A stretch of 64,000 nucleotides of DNA from Gallaecimonas kandeliae (GCF_030450055.1 NZ_CP118480.1:1887415-1951414); one strand, 5' to 3'; positions 26,126-35,630 are shown, numbered from the stretch's first letter. Program-made: numbers and translations. Notes: a model not told the origin generated them from the letters alone.

Positions 26126-26767
26126 CTAACAGCCTTTCCAGTCCACTTCGATAGCGGCTGGCTCCGGGCTTTGGCCGGCCAATGCCAATAGCGGCGCCCC
26201 CATATGGCGCTTGAGGTAGGCCAGGTTGTCTTCCAGGCGATCCATCTCCCCCAGGCCGCGGTTGGCCACCCAGCCCAGCAGCTCCAGGCCGTCACTGCGG
26301 ATGGCCTCCGCCGTCAGCAAGGCGTGGTTGACGCAGCCAAGGCGCATGCCCACCACCAGCACCACGGGGCCGCCCCAGGCTTTGGCCAGATCGGCGAAGG
26401 TTTCATTGTCGTTGAGCGGGACCCGCCAGCCACCGGCGCCTTCCATCAGCAGCCAGTCGGCTTCTTGTCGTTGCCAGGGCTCGAGGCGCTTGAGCACCTC
26501 GTCCACCCCCAGGGCAACGCCGGCCTCAGCGGCGGCCAAGTGCGGCGCTATGGGCGGGGCAAAATGGAAGGGATTGTGGCTGTCGAGGGGCAGTTGCAGG
26601 CTGGAATGGCGCCAGAGCCGCTCGGCATCAATCCGGCCGCCGGAGGCGATGGGCTTGAGGCCGGCGGCCTTCAGGCCCAAGCGGCCCAGGTGCGACAGCA
26701 AGGCACAACCCATATGGGTCTTGCCCACATCGGTGTCGGTGCCCGTTACGAAGAGGCGTTTTGCCAT
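26126..26767 (-). CDS. bioD: Dethiobiotin synthetase
   Basis: BioD closes the ureido ring: 7,8-diaminopelargonate, CO2 and ATP give dethiobiotin. The 213-aa protein has the P-loop FVTGTDTDVGKTHMG, KPIASG, the EGAGGWRVPL motif and GMRLGCVNHALLTAEA. The gene overlaps bioC by 22 nt, so expression is coupled. The bioBFCD order is that of E. coli and many gammaproteobacteria. Confidence 0.95.
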   Translation of the reverse strand: MAKRLFVTGTDTDVGKTHMGCALLSHLGRLGLKAAGLKPIASGGRIDAERLWRHSSLQLPLDSHNPFHFAPPIAPHLAAAEAGVALGVDEVLKRLEPWQRQEADWLLMEGAGGWRVPLNDNETFADLAKAWGGPVVLVVGMRLGCVNHALLTAEAIRSDGLELLGWVANRGLGEMDRLEDNLAYLKRHMGAPLLALAGQSPEPAAIEVDWKGC

Positions 26768-27501
26768 TGGATGAGTCCTATACGGTAGGTCAGGGGCAGA
26801 CCCCTCTCGGTGCGCTGGGCCTCGAGGCCGGCCAGGAACTGGCGGTAACTGGCCTTGCCGGTTAGGCCCCTGGCCCGGCCCGGCACCTGGTGGGCACCTA
26901 TGCCCTTGAGGCTCTGGCGCAGTGCCTTGAGGTCGGCAAAGTGGCAGACAAAGTCCTTGAGCACCAGGCTGGCGCCAGGGGGCAAGAGGGCACGGACGGC
27001 GGAAGGTTCAGGCAGGGGCAAGAGGTGCCCCTGGCCGCCGCCCCAGGCCTCGGCCAGTTCAAAGAGGCTGCCGGCCATGGGCAGGGCGATCAGCAGCCTG
27101 CCGCCCGGCGCCAGTACCCGCTGGGCCTCAAGGAGGGCCTTATCCAGGGAAAGGCACCATTGCAAGGCCAGGCTGGAGACCAGCAGATCCACGGAATGGG
27201 ATGGCAGCGGCAAGGCTTCGGCATCCCCTTGGATGAAATCGGCCTGAGGCAGCTTCTGGCGGGCTGTGGCCAGCATGGGAGCGCTGATGTCGATGCCGAT
27301 ACGCTTGAAGGCCGGCAACCGCGCCAGGCAGTAACCGGTACCGCAGCCGAGATCCAGGGCTATGGCGGCAGCTTGGGTTACCTGCTCAAGGAGCCAATCT
27401 GCCACCCGCCGCTGCAGGGCGGCATGGGTGTCGTACTGTTCGGCCGCCAGGCCAAAGGCACGGGCCACATCGGGCCGGGGGACACTAGGCAAGGCAGTCA
27501 C
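26746..27501 (-). CDS. bioC: Malonyl-ACP O-methyltransferase BioC
   Basis: BioC methylates malonyl-ACP, which disguises it as a primer for two rounds of FabH/FabF-type elongation to pimeloyl-ACP methyl ester. The 251-aa protein has the SAM-binding motif LDLGCGTGYCL, GIDISAPML, GDAEALPLP and LALQWC. It starts with GTG and overlaps bioF by 17 nt. The partner esterase BioH is not in the window. Confidence 0.94.
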   Translation of the reverse strand: MTALPSVPRPDVARAFGLAAEQYDTHAALQRRVADWLLEQVTQAAAIALDLGCGTGYCLARLPAFKRIGIDISAPMLATARQKLPQADFIQGDAEALPLPSHSVDLLVSSLALQWCLSLDKALLEAQRVLAPGGRLLIALPMAGSLFELAEAWGGGQGHLLPLPEPSAVRALLPPGASLVLKDFVCHFADLKALRQSLKGIGAHQVPGRARGLTGKASYRQFLAGLEAQRTERGLPLTYRIGLIQWQNASS

Positions 27502-28597
27502 GGCCGGCCTCCAACAGCGCCAGCAGCCCCTGCAGCTGTGGCCATTCCAAGCCGGCGTTGAGGCTGATGCGAAGGCGGGCCTGAGCCACGGTCGGCGGCC
27601 TGATGGCCGGGCAGAAATAGCCGGCGGCCAGCAGGTGGGCGCTAAGGGTCAGGGCACTATCGCTGTCTTTGCACAGTACCGGCTGGATGGCGGTCTGGGA
27701 GGCGAGCACAGGTATGCCGCTGGCCTCACATTGGGCCTGGAAGCGGCCTACCAGCTCTACCAGCTTCTGGCGCCGCCAGGGCTGTTGCTGCACCTTGTCC
27801 AGGTTGGCCTCGACCAGGCTGACGGTGCTGAGCGGCAGGGCCGTGGAGTAGATGTACTCGCGGCAGAGGTTGTCGATGGCCTCCCCCAGTATCCTGGGGC
27901 CGGCGACGAAAGCTCCGCCCGCGCCCAAGGCCTTGCCGAAGGTGGCCATGAGGATATCGGGGCTGGCACCCTGCTCTTCCATCAGGCCGCGGCCATTGTC
28001 CCCGAGCACCCCCAAGCCATGGGCGTCATCGACATAGAGGGTCTGCCCCAGGGCCTTGAGGGCCGGCAGGTCCGCCTTGTCGCCGTCCATGGAAAAGACG
28101 CCATCGGTGACGATGAGGCTGGGTGCCTTCAGCCAGCCCTCAAGCTGGCCGACGTCCAGGTGACGGTAGCGTCGAAAACGCGCGGGGCCGCCCCGGCCTG
28201 TGCCGCCGTTGTGGCGGCTGCCGTCCAGCAGAGAGGCATGGTTCAAGCGGTCGTGAAAGACGGGCACCTCGCCGAAGAGCGACAGCGTCCCCACGTTGGC
28301 GGCAAAGCCGGAGCTGAACAGCCTGACGCTCTCGAAACCCAGCCAATCGGCCAGGCGGTCGCAAAGCCGCTGGTGCTCGCTGCTATGCCCCGACACCAGG
28401 GGCGAGGCTGCGCTGCCGCCCCCCAGGGCGCCGCCTTCGGCGGCCAGGGCCAGGTAGTCATTGCTGGCCAGATCCAGGGCCTTCTGGCCCTGAACCTCCA
28501 CCAAGCCGCCACCGAGGCGCTTGACTGGCCGGCTCTGGCGCCAGAGCCCGGCCCGGCGCACCTCATCCAGGCGCGGCGCCAGCCAATGGTCGAGCAT
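27485..28597 (-). CDS. bioF: 8-amino-7-oxononanoate synthase
   Basis: BioF is a PLP enzyme that condenses pimeloyl-ACP with alanine. The 370-aa protein has the alpha-oxoamine synthase features: SNDYLAL near the start, SGFAANVGTLSL, the cofactor aspartate-histidine motif VDDAHGLGVLG and the PLP lysine in ATFGKALGAGGAF. Its ATG overlaps the bioB stop as TGATG, so it is translated by coupling. Confidence 0.95.
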   Translation of the reverse strand: MLDHWLAPRLDEVRRAGLWRQSRPVKRLGGGLVEVQGQKALDLASNDYLALAAEGGALGGGSAASPLVSGHSSEHQRLCDRLADWLGFESVRLFSSGFAANVGTLSLFGEVPVFHDRLNHASLLDGSRHNGGTGRGGPARFRRYRHLDVGQLEGWLKAPSLIVTDGVFSMDGDKADLPALKALGQTLYVDDAHGLGVLGDNGRGLMEEQGASPDILMATFGKALGAGGAFVAGPRILGEAIDNLCREYIYSTALPLSTVSLVEANLDKVQQQPWRRQKLVELVGRFQAQCEASGIPVLASQTAIQPVLCKDSDSALTLSAHLLAAGYFCPAIRPPTVAQARLRISLNAGLEWPQLQGLLALLEAGRDCLA

Positions 28598-29631
28598 CAG
28601 CGCACTTCGTAGTAGTTGGTCGGCGCATTTTCCATGGCCACCTGGGCGGCCAGTACCGCTTCGGTGGTCTCGTCGTCGGCGCCGTGGCGCTGTTCGGCAT
28701 TGATGCCGAGGCGCTTGAAGAGCTGCAGGTCGCGGTTGGCCTCGGGGTTGCCGGTGGTCAGCAGCTTGTCACCGTAGAAAATGGAGTTGGCGCCGGCGAA
28801 GAAGCACAGGGCCTGCATCTCGTCGCTCATCTTTTCGCGGCCGGCGGAGAGGCGCACATGGCTTTTGGGCATCAGGATGCGGGCCACGGCGATGGTACGC
28901 ACGAATTCGATGGGGTCCAGATCCTCGACATTTTCCAGCGGCGTGCCTTTGACCTTGACCAGCATGTTGATGGGCACGGACTCGGGCTGCACGTCCAGGT
29001 TGGCCAGCTGTTGCAGCAGGCCGGCGCGGTCACGGGCATTCTCACCCAGGCCCACTATGCCGCCGGAGCAGATCTTCATGCCGGCGTCGCGCACATGGGA
29101 CAGGGTGTCGAGGCGGTCCTGGTAGGTGCGGGTGGTGATGATCTGGCCGTAGAATTCGGGGCTGGTATCGAGGTTGTGGTTGTAATAATCGAGGCCGGCT
29201 CCGGCCAACTGGCTGGCCTGATCGGCACTCAACATGCCGAGGGTCATGCAGGTCTCGAGGCCCAGGGCCTTGACCTCTTTGACCATGGTCATGACATAGG
29301 GCATGTCCCGCTCTTTGGGGTTCTTCCAGGCGGCGCCCATACAGAAGCGGGTCGCCCCTATGGCCTTGGCCTTGCGGGCTTCTTCCAGCACCTTCTCCAC
29401 TTCCAGCAGGCGCTCACGCTCCACGTCGGTGTGGTAGTGGCCGGATTGGGGGCAATACTTGCAATCTTCCGGGCAGGCCCCTGTCTTGATGGACAGCAGG
29501 GTGCTCACCTGGACTTCGTTGGGGGCGAAGTTTTCCCGGTGCGTGCTCTGGGCTTTGAAGAGCAAATCATTGAATGGCAATTGGAAAAGGGCTTCGATTT
29601 CGGGGATGGTCCAATCGTTACGCAGGCTCAC
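28597..29631 (-). CDS. bioB: Biotin synthase
   Basis: BioB is a radical-SAM enzyme that inserts sulfur into dethiobiotin. The 344-aa protein shows the radical-SAM cluster motif [10 protein letters not shown], the downstream CMGAAWKNP segment that binds the second cluster, [13 protein letters not shown] and the [12 protein letters not shown] end. It is the first gene of bioBFCD and diverges from bioA. A promoter with a consensus -35 is placed at 29664-29691. Confidence 0.97.
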   Translation of the reverse strand: MSLRNDWTIPEIEALFQLPFNDLLFKAQSTHRENFAPNEVQVSTLLSIKTGACPEDCKYCPQSGHYHTDVERERLLEVEKVLEEARKAKAIGATRFCMGAAWKNPKERDMPYVMTMVKEVKALGLETCMTLGMLSADQASQLAGAGLDYYNHNLDTSPEFYGQIITTRTYQDRLDTLSHVRDAGMKICSGGIVGLGENARDRAGLLQQLANLDVQPESVPINMLVKVKGTPLENVEDLDPIEFVRTIAVARILMPKSHVRLSAGREKMSDEMQALCFFAGANSIFYGDKLLTTGNPEANRDLQLFKRLGINAEQRHGADDETTEAVLAAQVAMENAPTNYYEVR

Positions 29632-29663
29632 GGGCAGTCCTTCTTGGTTCTCTTTGCTTGGCT

Positions 29664-29691
29664 AGTGTAGGGATAGCCCTTAAGCTGTCAA
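29664..29691 (-). promoter_or_regulatory. bioB promoter in the bioA-bioB divergent region
   Basis: On the minus strand TTGACA (29686-29691), a 16-bp spacer and TACACT (29664-29669) form a good sigma70 promoter about 25 nt before the expected bioB leader. A weak rightward pair (TTGGCT 29658-29663, 17 bp, TAAGCT 29681-29686) overlaps it and could serve bioA. A BirA operator is expected between divergent bio genes, but I could not identify a convincing two-part palindrome. Confidence 0.6.
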
Positions 29692-29729
29692 CGCCTACCA
29701 GTTAAAGTGCATTTACCATTGGTTATTTT

Positions 29730-31001
29730 GTGAGCATATCCAATTCCGACCTCGACTTCGACCGCCAGCAGATCTGGCACCCCTACACGGCCCTGCGCGA
29801 GCCCCTGCCCACCTACCCCGTGGCCAGGGCCGAAGGCGTGCGCCTCTTCTTGGAAGACGGCCGGGCCCTTATCGACGGCATGTCCTCCTGGTGGGCCGCC
29901 ATCCACGGCTACAACCACCCTGCCCTCAACGCCGCCGCCACCGAGCAGCTGGGCAAGATGAGCCACGTGATGTTCGGCGGTATCACCCACGAGCCGGCCA
30001 TCCGCCTCTGTGAAAAGCTGGTGGCCATGACCCCGGCCCCCCTGGAGAAGGTGTTCCTGGCCGATTCAGGCTCCATCAGCGTCGAAGTGGCGCTGAAGAT
30101 GGCCGTCCAGTACTGGCAGGGCCGCGGCAAGCCGGACAAATGCCGCTACCTAACCCCGCGCCGCGGCTACCACGGCGACACCTTCGGGGCCATGTCGGTG
30201 ACGGATCCGGACTCGGGCATGCACTGGATGTTCAAGGGCCTCTTGCCTGGCCACCTCTTCATGCCCATGCCTGAAGCCAAGTTTGGTGAAAGCGCCGAGG
30301 CCGACCTGGCGGTCGCCGAGCAGTATTTCGAGGCCCACCACCAGGAGCTGGCGGCGGTGATCCTCGAGCCTGTGGTGCAGGGGGCCGGCGGCATGCGCAT
30401 CTACAGCGCCGACTACGTCAAAGGCCTGCGGGCGCTCTGCGACCGTTACCAGGTGCTGCTGATCCTCGACGAAATCGCCACCGGCTTTGGCCGTACCGGC
30501 AAGTTGTTCGCCATGGAATGGGCCGGCATCAGCCCGGATATCCTCTGTCTCGGTAAGGCGCTCACCGGCGGTTACCTGACATTGGCGGCGACCCTGACCA
30601 CCCAGGACGTGGCGGACGGCATCAGTGATTCACCGGCCGGCTGCTTCATGCATGGTCCCACCTTCATGGGCAATCCCCTGGCCTGCGCCATAGCCTGCCA
30701 GAGCCTGGCGCTGTTGGAGGAAGGCCAGTGGCGGCAGCAGGTGGCGGCCATAGAGCAACAGCTCAAAGCCGAATTGCTGCCCCTCAAAGGCAAGGCCGGG
30801 GTACTGGACGTGCGGGTGCTGGGAGCCATAGGGGTGGTGGAAGTGGACAAGCCGGTGGACATGGCGGCGCTACAACGCCATTTCGTGGAGGCAGGGGTCT
30901 GGATCCGCCCCTTCGGGCGCCTCATCTACCTGATGCCGCCCTATGTGATCCAACCTGACGAGCTCAGCCAGCTGACGGCGGCCATTGCTGCCGCCTTATG
31001 A
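29730..31001 (+). CDS. bioA: Adenosylmethionine-8-amino-7-oxononanoate aminotransferase
   Basis: BioA transaminates 8-amino-7-oxononanoate to 7,8-diaminopelargonate using SAM as amino donor. The 423-aa class III aminotransferase has IWHPYTALREPLP, the SSWWAAIHGYNHP segment, GGITHEPA, the aspartate in LILDEIATGFGRTG and the PLP lysine in LCLGKALTGGYLTL. The start is GTG without an obvious Shine-Dalgarno sequence. It diverges from bioB and is followed by a bidirectional terminator. Confidence 0.96.
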   Translation: MSISNSDLDFDRQQIWHPYTALREPLPTYPVARAEGVRLFLEDGRALIDGMSSWWAAIHGYNHPALNAAATEQLGKMSHVMFGGITHEPAIRLCEKLVAMTPAPLEKVFLADSGSISVEVALKMAVQYWQGRGKPDKCRYLTPRRGYHGDTFGAMSVTDPDSGMHWMFKGLLPGHLFMPMPEAKFGESAEADLAVAEQYFEAHHQELAAVILEPVVQGAGGMRIYSADYVKGLRALCDRYQVLLILDEIATGFGRTGKLFAMEWAGISPDILCLGKALTGGYLTLAATLTTQDVADGISDSPAGCFMHGPTFMGNPLACAIACQSLALLEEGQWRQQVAAIEQQLKAELLPLKGKAGVLDVRVLGAIGVVEVDKPVDMAALQRHFVEAGVWIRPFGRLIYLMPPYVIQPDELSQLTAAIAAAL

Positions 31002-31030
31002 AAAAGCCGCCCTCGGGCGGCTTTGCTTTT
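31002..31030. terminator. Terminator between bioA and the lipoprotein gene
   Basis: AAGCCGCCC and GGGCGGCTT surround a 2-nt loop, with TTTGCTTTT to the right and an A-run (T on the minus strand) to the left. It can end both bioA and the convergent borosin-operon transcript. Confidence 0.85.
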
Positions 31031-31280
31031 AGAAGCCTTCGCGGCTGTAGACAGCGACAGTGTCCCCCAGGAACTGGACACTGATCACCTTGCTGCCGCT
31101 CTTCCATTGGCAGGATTGGGCCTTGAGTACGGCGTCGCCGCAGCTGTCCGCCTTACCGAGGATGCTTTCCACCTCGCTCCTTTTCATACCGACCTTGAGC
31201 TTGTCGTAATTTTCCACTGTGATCTTGGAGCAAGCCGCCAGGGTGGCGACCAATGCCAGGGGGAGCAACCAACGTTTCAT
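31029..31280 (-). CDS. Small DUF3862-type lipoprotein
   Basis: This 83-aa protein starts MKRWLLPLALVATLAAC, a lipoprotein signal with lipobox LAAC and Ser at +2. The mature part (ITVENYDKLKVGMKRSEVES and onward) resembles DUF3862, a small BamE/SmpA-like fold. Cysteines in DSCGDAV and AQSCQWK may form a disulfide. GGAGAT lies before the ATG at 31280, which I prefer to a longer frame. It starts 40 nt after the methyltransferase stop on the same strand and may be the last gene of that transcript. A functional link to the borosin genes is not shown. Confidence 0.75.
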   Translation of the reverse strand: MKRWLLPLALVATLAACSKITVENYDKLKVGMKRSEVESILGKADSCGDAVLKAQSCQWKSGSKVISVQFLGDTVAVYSREGF

Positions 31281-31320
31281 GCCATATCTCCTTGATAAAA
31301 CATGCACAAGCATAACCGCC

Positions 31321-32088
31321 TTACTGCAGGGGCTCCAGCCGCTGCAGCCAGAATTCGTCCCGCTCTAAAGGCGCTGTTAAGGGAGGCACGACCAGGGTTG
31401 TGATCTGGGCCGTCTGGGCCCTTGGTAGATCCTTCAGCGCCAGGCGCTGTGCCCGAAAGTCCTGTATCGGCAGTTGGGCCGCCTCGTAGAGGATCACTTC
31501 ATGGTCCGGCGGATAGTACTGGCTGAGCTTTTCCACCAGCAGGGCCAGCTTGGCTTCCTGGGTGTCGAAGCGCTTGAGGCTCAGATCGCCGCAGATCCCC
31601 ACCTGCCAAAGCAGCAGCAGGGCGGAAGGGTCTATCTGGCGCTTGAAGACGAGGAACTGGGTGGCCTCCATGCTGGCCACGCCGCGCTTGCCGGGATCCA
31701 ACCCCAGATCGGCATAGAGGCAGGCCTCGGCGGAGATGCCGGGATCCATACGGGCCTCAAGCCCCAGCGCTCGGGTGGCCTGGATGGCCATATGGGGCAC
31801 GTCGGCGAAGATCCCCGGATGGCCATAGAAGACACAGCAGACCTTAAAGCCCTGCCTCACTTCCGCCATGATGAGGTCACGCATGTCCTGGTAGGCCAGC
31901 TTGCGGGACTTGTCCCGCCCGTAACAAGGATGCAGGGAAACCAGATCGGGCCTTACCGTCTTCAACCACTCCAGCGCCACCCCGTCAACCAGCACCAATA
32001 CCTTGTCGGCATTCTGTATTTCAGACAGGGCGCGCTCGCTGACATGCTGCCCCAGGGTGATCCCCAGGCCCACTATTACCAGGCTCAT
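31321..32088 (-). CDS. Borosin-type peptide backbone alpha-N-methyltransferase (SonM-like)
   Basis: The 255-aa protein has the tetrapyrrole (corrin/porphyrin) methylase fold: VGLGITLGQ at the N terminus, YGHPGIF at 88-94 and DPGISAEACLYADLGLDPG at 115-133. It is not like CobA or CysG. The full-length pattern follows SonM, the split borosin methyltransferase of Shewanella oneidensis, which methylates backbone amides of a separate precursor with SAM. Residues matching the borosin catalytic set are visible: Tyr56, Arg62-x3-Tyr66 and Tyr88. LLLWQVGICGD and DHEVILYEAAQLPIQ are shared with SonM. The start overlaps the preceding gene as ATGA. The precursor gene lies two genes upstream. Confidence 0.85.
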   Translation of the reverse strand: MSLVIVGLGITLGQHVSERALSEIQNADKVLVLVDGVALEWLKTVRPDLVSLHPCYGRDKSRKLAYQDMRDLIMAEVRQGFKVCCVFYGHPGIFADVPHMAIQATRALGLEARMDPGISAEACLYADLGLDPGKRGVASMEATQFLVFKRQIDPSALLLLWQVGICGDLSLKRFDTQEAKLALLVEKLSQYYPPDHEVILYEAAQLPIQDFRAQRLALKDLPRAQTAQITTLVVPPLTAPLERDEFWLQRLEPLQ

Positions 32089-33845
32089 GACGTCTCCACG
32101 GATTTTTCCAGAATCTCAACGCTGCTGTAGCCCTTGTCCTGGGCTTTGACCAGCGCCTGGGCCACCTTATGCAACCCCTCTTCCAGGTTATGGCAGCCCG
32201 GCAGCGCCTCGACGATACCGAAACTGACCGACAGCAACAGGTCCAGGTGGGCATCATCCCCGGCCGGCCCCCGGCCCTGGCAGTTGCGCACCAGCTCGCG
32301 GGCCCCGGCCTTGTCCTTGCCCGGCAGTACCAGCAGGAACTCGGCACCGCTGGTGCGCCCCACCTGATCCCTCTTGCCCAGTTGGGCCTTGAGGCAGGAG
32401 GCAAAGCGTTTCAGGGCCTTGTCCCCTGTCTCCAGGCCGTATTGGCGGTTGAGCAGGTGGAACTCGTCGACGTCGGCCACCACCAGGGTCAGCGGCTCGT
32501 CCTTGGCCTTGGCCTCGTCAAAGAGCAACTTGGCCCGCTCCAGCAAGGCCGAACGGGTCAAGACGCCGGTCAGGTTATCGGTCTGGGACAGCTTGACCAG
32601 GCCCCTTTGCTGCCTGTTGTTGCGGATAAGGACGGCGGCCAGCATCAGGCAGAGGCCTCCAGCCCCCAACAGCCCCTGGATCACCAGCCAGAGCCGCTGC
32701 CGGCCATTGTTGTCCTTGAGGGTCAGCAGCTTGTTTTCCTTCTCTAGGAGGGCGATTTTCTGGCGCTGGCTGTCGACATTGAGCTTGGCCTGCAGGTAGG
32801 CCATGCGGCTGCCCTTGGCTTCTTCCAAGCCGGCCTTGGCCGCCTTGAGGTAATTGTCCTGGTACTTGATCATGGCGTCGTAGTCGCCGCCTTGGCGAGC
32901 CAGCTTGGCCAGCAAGTGATAGAGCAGTTGTTGTTCCTGCCACTGGCGGTCCCCCCCCGCCAACAGGGCCAGGGCCCGCTTGGCCCAGTTATTGGCCATG
33001 CTCTCGTCGCCCATGGCATCGAAGCTCTCGGCGATGCCGATGGCGGCGCCCAGCTGACCGTCCTTGTAGCCGGCATCGTCATAACCGTTCTGGGCCGACA
33101 TGAAGGCGGCCAGGGCGGCCTTGGTATCTTTCTTTTCCAGGTAATAACGGCCCATGAAATCCTGGGCCTCGCTGACCATCACGGGCCCACCGACTCCCTG
33201 ACAGAGGCTGAGTTGCTTCTGCTTTTCCCTAAAGGCCGCTTCCATGTCGCCCTTGATGGCGTAGACGGCGGCCAGGGCATTCTGGGCCACACATTGCCAG
33301 TAGGGCGCCGCATCCTTGGCCAGGGCGATGTCCTGTTTGGCGTGGCTGAGGGCGGCGTCATAGTCCCCGACCCTGCTGTACATGCGGGAAATGATGAGCT
33401 GGTATTCCAGCTTGGGCTGGAGCTCGGTGAGTTGGGGATAGAGGTCGGTGGCCGCCAACAGGTACTGGACACTCTGGCCGAAGTCGTCCTGGATCTCCGC
33501 CATCTGCGCCAGCAGGTAGTAGGCGCGCATCTTCTTGTTGGCATCCAGGCCGGGATCTCGCAACAGGGATTCCAGGCTCTCCCTGGCCTCCTGGTACTGT
33601 CCCTTGAGGGCCAGCTGATGGGCCACCAGCAGCTGGTAGCGCCGGCTTTCATCCTGGTTGAACTGGGCCTGCTCATTGGCAAGCTCGGCCAGCAGCGCCT
33701 GGGCCTTGGTGGGATCTTTTAAACGCAGTTGCTCAGCCTGGCTGAGCTGGGCATCGATGCCTGAAACTGGCGCCTGATCCGCCAGGCAAAAGTGGGGCAA
33801 GAGCCCCACCAATGCCAGACAGCAGAACCGGCGCCAGAACGGCAA
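32085..33845 (-). CDS. Periplasmic TPR sensor with degenerate GGDEF domain
   Basis: This 586-aa protein has a signal-like N terminus (residues 1-22), a long helical TPR-like periplasmic part (about 25-350) and a coiled coil (350-383). One transmembrane helix (about 385-407) and a C-terminal GGDEF domain follow. The domain keeps DNLTGVLTRSAL and VVADVDEFHLLNRQYG, but the signature is SGAEF (499-503) instead of GGDEF. The first glycine and the catalytic acid are lost, so diguanylate cyclase activity is unlikely. It may bind nucleotide or act as a signal receiver. It begins 4 nt after the precursor gene and overlaps the methyltransferase gene by 4 nt. Why a sensor is coupled to this pathway is unknown. 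Confidence 0.85.
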   Translation of the reverse strand: MPFWRRFCCLALVGLLPHFCLADQAPVSGIDAQLSQAEQLRLKDPTKAQALLAELANEQAQFNQDESRRYQLLVAHQLALKGQYQEARESLESLLRDPGLDANKKMRAYYLLAQMAEIQDDFGQSVQYLLAATDLYPQLTELQPKLEYQLIISRMYSRVGDYDAALSHAKQDIALAKDAAPYWQCVAQNALAAVYAIKGDMEAAFREKQKQLSLCQGVGGPVMVSEAQDFMGRYYLEKKDTKAALAAFMSAQNGYDDAGYKDGQLGAAIGIAESFDAMGDESMANNWAKRALALLAGGDRQWQEQQLLYHLLAKLARQGGDYDAMIKYQDNYLKAAKAGLEEAKGSRMAYLQAKLNVDSQRQKIALLEKENKLLTLKDNNGRQRLWLVIQGLLGAGGLCLMLAAVLIRNNRQQRGLVKLSQTDNLTGVLTRSALLERAKLLFDEAKAKDEPLTLVVADVDEFHLLNRQYGLETGDKALKRFASCLKAQLGKRDQVGRTSGAEFLLVLPGKDKAGARELVRNCQGRGPAGDDAHLDLLLSVSFGIVEALPGCHNLEEGLHKVAQALVKAQDKGYSSVEILEKSVETS

Positions 33846-33849
33846 GATG

Positions 33850-34062
33850 TTATTCCTCGTACGTAACGATGATGGAATCGATCATGTTGACGTTGTCCGA
33901 GCCCGCCAACAGCTTGACCTGTTCCGTATCGCCGGCCAGGAGTGCATCTTTTTCCTCGTCGGACAGGCCCGTCTTGGCCAATACGCCTTTGGGATCCCGT
34001 TTGTAGGCTTCGGCCAAGGCGGCATCGCTTCCCAGTTGCTTCAAAAAGTCCAGCAAGGTCAT
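33850..34062 (-). CDS. Split borosin precursor peptide (SonA-like RiPP)
   Basis: The 70-aa peptide has a helical leader: TLLDFLKQLGSDAALAEAYK, then DPKGVLAKTGLSDEEKDALLAGD. This resembles the LigA/Nif11-like borosin-binding domain of SonA from Shewanella. The C-terminal tail NMIDSIIVTYEE corresponds to the SonA core region. Residues 64-67 (IIVT) align with the methylated stretch of SonA, so Ile65 and Thr67 or their neighbours are the expected N-methylation sites. AGGAG lies about 9 nt before the ATG. It is the first gene of the operon, 4 nt before the sensor gene, and no protease or exporter is obvious nearby. Confidence 0.8.
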   Translation of the reverse strand: MTLLDFLKQLGSDAALAEAYKRDPKGVLAKTGLSDEEKDALLAGDTEQVKLLAGSDNVNMIDSIIVTYEE

Positions 34063-34109
34063 CTTTTACACTCCTGTTTCAAAAATGAAAAAATGGAACA
34101 CTCGCCTCT

Positions 34110-34137
34110 AATGTAACCCATTTTGCCGCGGTGTAAA
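34110..34137 (-). promoter_or_regulatory. Putative promoter of the borosin operon
   Basis: On the minus strand TTTACA (34132-34137), a 16-bp spacer and TACATT (34110-34115) predict a start near 34103, about 40 nt before the precursor ATG. It is divergent from the asnS promoter. Confidence 0.55.
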
Positions 34138-34154
34138 TTGCCCCCTGCTGAGCC

Positions 34155-34182
34155 TTGTCTTGGGCCACCGTGCAGGTATGAT
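34155..34182 (+). promoter_or_regulatory. asnS promoter
   Basis: Rightward TTGTCT (34155-34160), a 16-bp spacer and TATGAT (34177-34182) predict a leader of about 36 nt. Confidence 0.65.
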
Positions 34183-34224
34183 GTCTGCTCCTTATCAGAA
34201 GTTGAGCCAACAAAGGAAAAAGGC

Positions 34225-35625
<1,401 letters not shown>

Positions 35626-35630
35626 TACAA

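Noticed and set aside
31321-32088. Annotation as a siroheme or cobalamin biosynthetic methyltransferase.
   Set aside because: The fold is shared, but there are no tetrapyrrole genes nearby, and the sequence pattern plus the nearby precursor fit the borosin branch.
32085-33845. Annotation as an active diguanylate cyclase.
   Set aside because: The signature reads SGAEF, so the catalytic acid of GGDEF is missing.
34123-34224. An N-terminal extension of asnS.
   Set aside because: It would place the asnS promoter inside the gene and is absent from the family; the ATG at 34225 gives the exact family length.
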